A DNA stretch of 6,396 bases from an uncultured Lachnospiraceae bacterium (GTDB taxonomy: Bacteria > Bacillota > Clostridia > Lachnospirales > Lachnospiraceae). Within the stretch, counting starts at the first letter, position 1; each line of letters begins with the position of its first letter. Under the pieces are notes generated by a model, which saw nothing but the letters and a program-made list of their open reading frames with translations, had not been told where the DNA came from and searched no databases. Below, one piece after another: positions 1 to 4,803 of this stretch. Where the stretch lies: positions 1 to 6,396 of the forward strand of contig CANRMO010000142.1 of the NCBI GenBank assembly GCA_947631755.1, read 5' to 3'. Both the position numbers and the translations under genes were made by a program.

Positions 1-350
1 CGTTTCCCCAGAGTGGCAAATGTCTTTCGGATATTCTCGCCCAGGTCGCCGTAGAGGAGGCTCGGCTCCGAAGAGGTGTCATAGAGAAATTCCCCCGCCT
101 CCGCGCAGAACTCCACTACTTTTCCCTGATCGACGATGATCATGCACTGACCCTCGTTTACTGCAATAACCGAACCGTTGGACACGATATTGTCATTACC
201 ATTATTCTTTGAGCCAAACTTGCTGTTTGTCCGCTTCCTCCCCCGTGTGACCAATACATCCGCATCTATGGATTCACAATAAAAATATTCTTTCCACTGA
301 TCCGCTGTAAGCCCCTGGATTGCCCCTGCAATCGCTTTTATAAGTCCCAT
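1..350 (-). CDS. SPFH-domain ('virion core protein'/YdjI-like) protein, N-terminal part, truncated by the left edge
   Basis: The frame reads without a stop from the ATG at 350-348 to the left edge, giving 116 visible residues that begin MGLIKAIAGAIQG and go on through WKEYFYCESIDADVLVTRG. Later parts include GQCMIIVDQGKVVEFCAEAG, then YDTSSEPSLLYGDLGENI. This pattern is typical of the SPFH family annotated as 'virion core protein', whose Bacillus member YdjI works with a PspA-type protein at the membrane. Family members usually run to about 300 or more residues, often with C-terminal zinc ribbons, so most of the protein lies outside the window. An AGGAGG at 361-366 sits 10 nt before this ATG. 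An in-frame ATG at 359-357 would leave only 1 nt, so 350 is preferred, and it also matches the usual MGL start. The role in membrane organisation or envelope stress is inferred from the family. It has its own promoter (445-473) and a structured leader. Confidence 0.85.
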   Translation of the reverse strand, partial: MGLIKAIAGAIQGLTADQWKEYFYCESIDADVLVTRGRKRTNSKFGSKNNGNDNIVSNGSVIAVNEGQCMIIVDQGKVVEFCAEAGEFLYDTSSEPSLLYGDLGENIRKTFATLGK

Positions 351-369
351 ATGTATCATTCCTCCTGTA

Positions 370-387
370 TGGTAGTAATGGTAGTAA
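370..387. repeat. Two tandem copies of a 9-bp unit in the SPFH gene leader
   Basis: Plus-strand TGGTAGTAA occurs twice back to back, at 370-378 and 379-387. It lies between the leader hairpin (392-427) and the AGGAGG ribosome binding site (361-366) of the SPFH gene. In the mRNA it would read UUACUACCA twice, an unstructured pyrimidine/A-rich spacer just upstream of the Shine-Dalgarno. It could be a protein or RNA contact site, or simply a slippage duplication. Two copies are too few to decide. Confidence 0.6.
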
Positions 388-391
388 GGAA

Positions 392-427
392 AGAATGTCA
401 GAAGGCCCTCGGGCCTCCTGGCATTCT
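392..427 (-). terminator. Strong hairpin in the fucO-SPFH gap: fucO terminator or SPFH leader structure
   Basis: The arms 392-408 and 411-427 pair over about 17 positions with one mismatch and one G-U. The outer stem is AGAATG/CATTCT and the inner stem is AGGCCC/GGGCCT, with a very small loop. Read on the minus strand, it is followed by TTCCTTAC, only a weak U-tract. It lies 66 bp past the fucO stop codon, so it could end fucO transcription. However, the best promoter for the SPFH gene (445-473) lies upstream of it, with a predicted start near 438, so the hairpin would occupy roughly +11 to +46 of that leader. It may therefore act as an mRNA-stabilising 5' structure or an attenuator rather than a plain terminator. 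Confidence 0.55.
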
Positions 428-444
428 ATTCTCTGTCATATTCA

Positions 445-473
445 ATTATACATATATTGTCGGAAAATGTCTA
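445..473 (-). promoter_or_regulatory. Near-consensus sigma-A promoter for the SPFH gene
   Basis: On the minus strand a -35 of TAGACA (473-468, five of six consensus bases) is followed after exactly 17 bp by a perfect -10 TATAAT (450-445). The surroundings are AT-rich. Transcription would start near 438, giving a leader of about 88 nt before the ATG at 350. The site lies wholly between the fucO stop and the SPFH start, so the SPFH gene is probably transcribed independently of fucO. Confidence 0.7.
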
Positions 474-486
474 TCAAATTTTTCCG
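461..486. promoter_or_regulatory. 7-bp inverted repeat flanking the -35 box of the SPFH promoter (possible operator)
   Basis: The perfect arms CGGAAAA (461-467) and TTTTCCG (480-486) are separated by 12 bp, and the -35 hexamer (468-473) sits in the spacer. That geometry fits binding by a dimeric regulator that would compete with RNA polymerase. As RNA it would be a weak A/U-rich stem just after the fucO stop with no U-tract, so it is a poor terminator. No regulator family is recognised from the motif, and chance is possible given the short arms. Confidence 0.3.
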
Positions 487-492
487 GCCGCT

Positions 493-1641
493 CTACATCA
501 GGCTCTTGTACAATTCCGTGATATCGGCCACACTCGTCTCCTTCGGATTGCCCGGGCGGCAGGCGTCGTCGTAGGCGGACTGGGCCAGGAACGGGATATC
601 CTCTTCTTTGACGATCTCCCGCAGGTCTTTCGGGATCCCCACGTCCTCTGACAGCTTTCTCACCGCATCCACTGCCGCTTTCCGATACTCCTCCTGGGAC
701 ATTTTCTCTGTCCCCTCAACGCCCATAGCCTTTGCTATCTCTCTGTATTTCTCCCCGGTGGCATCCGCATTGTACTCCATGACCGTCGGGAGAATGATCG
801 CATTGGCGATGCCGTGCGGCGTGTCATACAGCGCTCCCAGAGGGTGAGCCATCGAGTGGACGATGCCAAGGCCCACGTTGGAAAATCCCATCCCGGCGAT
901 ATACTGGCCGAGGGCCATGTCCGTTCTTCCCTCCGGCTTGTTCTGAACAGCGTCCCGAAGTGAGCGTGCAATGATCTCGATCGCTTTCAGATGGAACATA
1001 TCTGACAATTCCCACGCCCCGGCAGTGATGTATCCCTCAATCGCATGAGTCAGGGCGTCCATACCAGTCGCCGCCGTCAATCCCTCCGGCATAGAGGACA
1101 TCATGTCCGGATCCACAAACGCGACAACCGGGATATCCTTCGGGTCCACACAAACCATCTTGCGGTTTTTCTGCGCGTCTGTGATCACGTAGTTGATTGT
1201 TACCTCGGCGGCCGTACCTGCTGTTGTCGGAACAGCAAAAATGGGAACCGACTTATTTTTAGTGGGAGCAACTCCCTCCAGGCTGACCACATCAGCAAAA
1301 TCAGGATTCTCAATGATAATGCCGATCGCCTTTGCCGTATCCATGGAGGAGCCGCCCCCAATTGCGATCAGATAGTCCGCCCCGGATTTTTTATACGCCT
1401 CCACACCGGTCTGGACATTCTCAACCGTGGGATTCGGCTTAATGTCGGAGTACAGCTCATAAGTGAGCCCCGCCCCCTCCAGCACGTCGAGGACTTTCTT
1501 TGTTACCCCAAATTTGACTAGGTCCGGGTCCGAGCACACAAATGCCTTTGTAAATCCCCTTCCCTGTGCCTCCGCTGCAATCTCCTGGATTGCACCACTG
1601 CCGTGGTAAGATGTCTCATTCAATACAAATCTGTTTGCCAT
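493..1641 (-). CDS. fucO: Lactaldehyde reductase / 1,2-propanediol dehydrogenase, iron-containing alcohol dehydrogenase
   Basis: This 382-residue protein is a full-length group III (iron-dependent) alcohol dehydrogenase that resembles E. coli FucO (383 residues) throughout, starting with the shared MANR. FucO uses NADH to reduce L-lactaldehyde, from anaerobic fucose or rhamnose breakdown, to 1,2-propanediol in the cytoplasm. The N-terminal nucleotide-binding domain has GGGSSMDTAKAIG at 95-107, and Asp38 matches the residue giving FucO its NAD preference. PTTAGTAAEVTINYVITD follows at 138-155. The four iron ligands are all present: Asp195 and His199 (in GMDALTHAIEGY), His262 (VHSMAHPLGA) and His276 (TPHG). 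The ATG at 1641 is preceded by a GAGAGGG-type ribosome binding site with about 7 nt spacing. No fucose or rhamnose aldolase, kinase or isomerase gene is adjacent, so it looks like an orphan or single-gene unit. A related propanediol or alcohol substrate is possible, but the FucO-type similarity is high. Confidence 0.95.
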   Translation of the reverse strand: MANRFVLNETSYHGSGAIQEIAAEAQGRGFTKAFVCSDPDLVKFGVTKKVLDVLEGAGLTYELYSDIKPNPTVENVQTGVEAYKKSGADYLIAIGGGSSMDTAKAIGIIIENPDFADVVSLEGVAPTKNKSVPIFAVPTTAGTAAEVTINYVITDAQKNRKMVCVDPKDIPVVAFVDPDMMSSMPEGLTAATGMDALTHAIEGYITAGAWELSDMFHLKAIEIIARSLRDAVQNKPEGRTDMALGQYIAGMGFSNVGLGIVHSMAHPLGALYDTPHGIANAIILPTVMEYNADATGEKYREIAKAMGVEGTEKMSQEEYRKAAVDAVRKLSEDVGIPKDLREIVKEEDIPFLAQSAYDDACRPGNPKETSVADITELYKSLM

Positions 1642-1672
1642 TGCTTTTCCCTCTCTTTCTTATGATATTTCT

Positions 1673-1700
1673 ATTTTACTACTCTGGCTCAAAAATTCAA
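1673..1700 (-). promoter_or_regulatory. Probable sigma-A promoter for fucO
   Basis: On the minus strand, TTGAAT (1700-1695; four of six) is followed after 16 bp by TAAAAT (1678-1673; five of six). This would start transcription near 1666, about 25 nt before the ATG. It sits in the 100-bp gap after the histidine kinase gene, which contains no convincing terminator, so some read-through from the kinase gene is also possible. No catabolite-repression or Rex-like operator could be made out. Confidence 0.45.
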
Positions 1701-1741
1701 TACAATCTTTTGGCCGCCTGTGCAAAATAGAAAACAATTGC

Positions 1742-4720
1742 TTATCTGCCGCCGCCACTCAAAATCTGCTCCAGCGCATCCAACAGCTGTTTCACATCAA
1801 TCGGTTTGGCAATATGTGCGTTCATCCCCATCTCCAGAGCTTTCCTCTTATCTTCCTCAAAAGCATTCGCCGTCATCGCTATAATCGGAATATTTGCCAG
1901 CTCTTTGTCCTCAAAACTGCGGATTGCCCTTGTTGCTGTATAACCGTCCATAACTGGCATCTGGATATCCATCACCACAAGACTGTAATAACCGGGGCCT
2001 TTCTCGAGAAGCTTATCCCGTGCAATGCTTCCATCCTCTGCCTCCTCAACAAGCAGGCCTGCCTCACCCAGAATTTCTCCTGCGATCTCCCGGTTCAGAT
2101 CATTATCCTCAACCAGAAGGATCCGCTTCCCCTCCAGAGACATCGTGGCTGCCGGGGTGTTTTCCTGTTTTTCCCCGGCCACAGTTTCCGCCTGCCCCGC
2201 CGATACCTTTTTCACAGGAATATATACAATAAACTCTGTTCCCACATCTTTTTCACTGACAACGGAAATAGTTCCACTCATCATCTCCACAAGATTTCTA
2301 GTGATCGCCATGCCAAGTCCGGTGCCCTGGACACCGCTGATGGTTGAACTCCGCTCCTGTTCAAACGGTTCGAAAAGGCGCTTCTGAAATTCTTCGCTCA
2401 TACCGATTCCGGTATCCTTTACACGAAATTCATAAATTGTTTTATCCCCGTCTTTTTCCGGCGTCTCAACAATGCGGACACAGATACTTCCTCCCGGAGC
2501 AGTAAACTTCATGGCATTGCTGAGAAGATTCAAAAGAATCTGGTTCAGGCGGAGACTGTCACAGATTATCCGCCCATCCGCCACATCTTCCATATCAATA
2601 TAAAATTCCAGACTTCGGGACTGCATTTCTGCCGCCAGCATATTTTCTAATTCATTCATCACATCCGGCAAATTACACTCGGTTTCTTCCAGATGAATTT
2701 TCCCACTTTCGATACGGCTCATATCGAGTACATCATTGATCAGAGACAGCAGATGGCTGCTGGAGACATCAATCTTTTCAAGGTATCCCTGCACCCGTTC
2801 CCTGTTGTCTATATGCGTCAGTGCAAGCGTCGTAAAGCCGATAATGGCATTCATCGGCGTGCGGATATCATGAGACATATTGGAAAGAAACCTTGTCTTT
2901 GCCCTGCTCGCACTTTCCGCCCTGAGCAGTGCGTCCTCGATTAATGATTTCTGCCTTATTTCATTTTCCACGGCAACCGTATTGTCCATTGTTACCAGGC
3001 TTACATACAGCTTTCCATCCCGCTCCGCCTTAAATACACTGGTAGAATAAACTTTGTGAAATCCGTTTTGGTTTTTCTCCCTGCTTCTAAAATCGCACCG
3101 GAAACTTCCGCCGACAGGCATTTCCAACAACTTCTCTGCGCACAGCTTTTCCCTCACCTTCCCCATATCGTCTGGATGAACATAACATTCCTGTCCGTCC
3201 AGCCATGCGCTCCAATTCCCTTTTTCATAGGGCGTAATATGGTTATCTGCAAAAGACAGATAAACTGTCGAAAAGTCATCAAGGTCAATCTGCCTGACGC
3301 CCTGATACATCCCAGAAGCAGTCATAACAAGCATCTGTTCATACTGGCGCATCTGGTTTTCTTTCCGCTTATGTTCCGTAATGTCCTTGACGTTATTATA
3401 CGCAATAACATCCCCGCTCTTTTTTTCTGCCGCCAGATAAATACTGCGCCGCACAAAAATTTTCTCCCCTTCCAGCGATTTTGCATAATACTCAAACGCA
3501 ATCTCGCTTTTACCCTGTTCAAACTGCTTATTCAGATACATCCTGTCGGTATTTTTCAAAAACAGCTCTCTTGAGCTTTCCTCTACATAAGTATCCGCCC
3601 ACTGTACGATATATGTGTCATAATCGCACGGCAGATGGATCCCCAAAAGTTCTTCCACAGATAACCGGTTCCCGTCTTTGTCCTTCCAGATACCTTCTCC
3701 GATCTTATTCTTTGTCAGATTCGCCTCAAACACAATGATGGCATCCGCCAGCACGGCATTTTTATACTCGCCTCTCTCCTCTGCTATTTCCGCAATATTC
3801 CGCCTCTCCTTCCGATGCAGATGCACCAGCATAATCAAAACTATGCAAAAAATCAAAAGCAGCTTTATCTCCAGCCGGATCCCGGCATGGTTGGCATCCT
3901 GTACCATAGTGACATTCGCCGCCTCCGGAAAAATCTGAATCAGAAACCAGCCGGATTCCGGCAGTCTTGTCATGCACCCCCCGGATTTTGGGCTTCCCAT
4001 GGTAAACTTAAGGCTGCCCCCGCTCTGCATAGCCAGGCGCATATCATCCGCCAGCTCCTCATCCCCCTGCGCCAGATCGGTAATATCCAACTCCGTGTTG
4101 GTGTCCAGAGGAAGGTTACTCGCCACAGCTCTTCCCTCCGGCGTACACAGATAAAGGTTGGCCGGCTCACCAAAATATGTTGCCGTAAGCAGTTTCGCCA
4201 GCTTGCTGTCTGCCTGATAGACACCGATCAGAACGCCCACAATCTCCCCCTCAAAAGTAACCGGGGAATAAAACATCAAAAGCGTCTCATGTGTCGCGCG
4301 GGAATTAAAGATGACCTCAAGGCCCACATTGCCTTTCATCCCATCCAGATAATATTGCCTGTCTCTTGCATCCGACACGCCGCCCGTAATATTGTGATCC
4401 ATGCCGTCCTTATCCGCAAATTCAATAAAATCAAATACCGAATCCTGGGCAATCTCGCGCACCAGATCAATATCCACCTCCGGCTGATTCAGCGACTGGC
4501 TCAAAAAAGCGCTCAAAATCCGAATGCCATCATACCCATCCGAAAACACATCATCAATCCGCCCGGCAATCTGAATCGTGCTGTCCTGGATGTATTCCAT
4601 GTTTTGTTCTGTAATCCGCCGTTCATTCTCTCTGGTAAACACCAGAAAAGAAAAAAGAATTAAAAATACAACAACTAAGCAGCCAACTATCTGCTTTGAC
4701 GGTTTCCACCTCTTTATCAA
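1742..4720 (-). CDS. Membrane-bound hybrid sensor histidine kinase with dCache-like sensor, two PAS-like regions and a receiver domain
   Basis: This 992-residue protein is a complete hybrid kinase. In order, it has a transmembrane helix (about 11-29), an extracellular dCache/PDC-like sensor (about 30-280) and a second helix (about 284-300). No HAMP domain is evident. Two PAS-like regions follow (about 315-450, ending in VKDITEHKRKE, and about 460-585), then a coiled linker. The HisKA dimerisation domain has the phospho-acceptor His617 in FLSNMSHDIRTPMNA. The ATPase domain shows the N box around Asn731/Asn735, the G1 box DTGIG at 769-773 and the G2 box GTGLGM at 799-804. After a linker (about 838-862), the receiver domain has Asp872, the phospho-acceptor Asp918 (VVMDIQMPVMDGY), Thr950 and Lys972. 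All key catalytic residues are present. There is no HPt or output domain and no response regulator next to it, so the phosphorelay partner and the signal are unknown. The start is TTG (4720-4718), fixed by AGGAG at 4732-4728. Base composition looks more AT-rich than its neighbours. Confidence 0.93.
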   Translation of the reverse strand: MIKRWKPSKQIVGCLVVVFLILFSFLVFTRENERRITEQNMEYIQDSTIQIAGRIDDVFSDGYDGIRILSAFLSQSLNQPEVDIDLVREIAQDSVFDFIEFADKDGMDHNITGGVSDARDRQYYLDGMKGNVGLEVIFNSRATHETLLMFYSPVTFEGEIVGVLIGVYQADSKLAKLLTATYFGEPANLYLCTPEGRAVASNLPLDTNTELDITDLAQGDEELADDMRLAMQSGGSLKFTMGSPKSGGCMTRLPESGWFLIQIFPEAANVTMVQDANHAGIRLEIKLLLIFCIVLIMLVHLHRKERRNIAEIAEERGEYKNAVLADAIIVFEANLTKNKIGEGIWKDKDGNRLSVEELLGIHLPCDYDTYIVQWADTYVEESSRELFLKNTDRMYLNKQFEQGKSEIAFEYYAKSLEGEKIFVRRSIYLAAEKKSGDVIAYNNVKDITEHKRKENQMRQYEQMLVMTASGMYQGVRQIDLDDFSTVYLSFADNHITPYEKGNWSAWLDGQECYVHPDDMGKVREKLCAEKLLEMPVGGSFRCDFRSREKNQNGFHKVYSTSVFKAERDGKLYVSLVTMDNTVAVENEIRQKSLIEDALLRAESASRAKTRFLSNMSHDIRTPMNAIIGFTTLALTHIDNRERVQGYLEKIDVSSSHLLSLINDVLDMSRIESGKIHLEETECNLPDVMNELENMLAAEMQSRSLEFYIDMEDVADGRIICDSLRLNQILLNLLSNAMKFTAPGGSICVRIVETPEKDGDKTIYEFRVKDTGIGMSEEFQKRLFEPFEQERSSTISGVQGTGLGMAITRNLVEMMSGTISVVSEKDVGTEFIVYIPVKKVSAGQAETVAGEKQENTPAATMSLEGKRILLVEDNDLNREIAGEILGEAGLLVEEAEDGSIARDKLLEKGPGYYSLVVMDIQMPVMDGYTATRAIRSFEDKELANIPIIAMTANAFEEDKRKALEMGMNAHIAKPIDVKQLLDALEQILSGGGR

Positions 4721-4727
4721 TTCTTGT

Positions 4728-4732
4728 CTCCT
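4728..4732 (-). promoter_or_regulatory. Ribosome binding site fixing the TTG start of the hybrid kinase
   Basis: Minus-strand AGGAG lies 7 nt upstream of the TTG at 4720-4718. The nearby ATG at 4735-4733 is out of frame and runs into TGA after six codons, so it cannot start the kinase. The next in-frame Met is at residue 41, inside the sensor and after the first membrane helix. TTG is therefore the likely true start, and may lower translation of this large sensor. Confidence 0.75.
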
Positions 4733-4764
4733 ATCATTTTAATCATGACGTTCGTTCTTTCTTC

Positions 4765-4793
4765 ATTATATCGCAATGGTTACAATAATACAA
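4765..4793 (-). promoter_or_regulatory. Sigma-A promoter for the hybrid kinase gene
   Basis: A perfect -10 TATAAT (4770-4765) lies 17 bp downstream of TTGTAT (4793-4788), which keeps the TTG core of the -35 box. Predicted start is near 4758, giving a leader of about 38 nt. The -35 begins 11 bp after the stop codon of the peptidase gene. There is no recognisable terminator in this 83-bp gap, so peptidase transcripts may continue into the kinase gene. Confidence 0.6.
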
Positions 4794-4803
4794 ATCAATT
4801 GCA

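Noticed and set aside
443..459. CAAT-N9-ATTG dyad overlapping the SPFH -10 box
   Set aside because: Only four bases per arm match in an AT-rich stretch, which is expected by chance.
1045..1521. 158-codon open frame on the plus strand inside fucO
   Set aside because: It is antisense to a well-conserved full-length enzyme and its His/Arg/Cys-rich translation resembles no protein family. It is a shadow of the fucO coding frame.
1708..1727. Possible terminator stem (TTTTG/CAAAA) after the kinase stop codon
   Set aside because: Only about 5 A/T-rich base pairs form, the interior does not pair, and no U-tract follows, so it is not a convincing terminator.
3815..4663. 282-codon open frame on the plus strand, opposite the kinase gene
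   Set aside because: It lies entirely antisense to the sensor part of an intact kinase, its translation has no recognisable domain and reads as basic, low-quality sequence, and nothing suggests a ribosome binding site or promoter for it.
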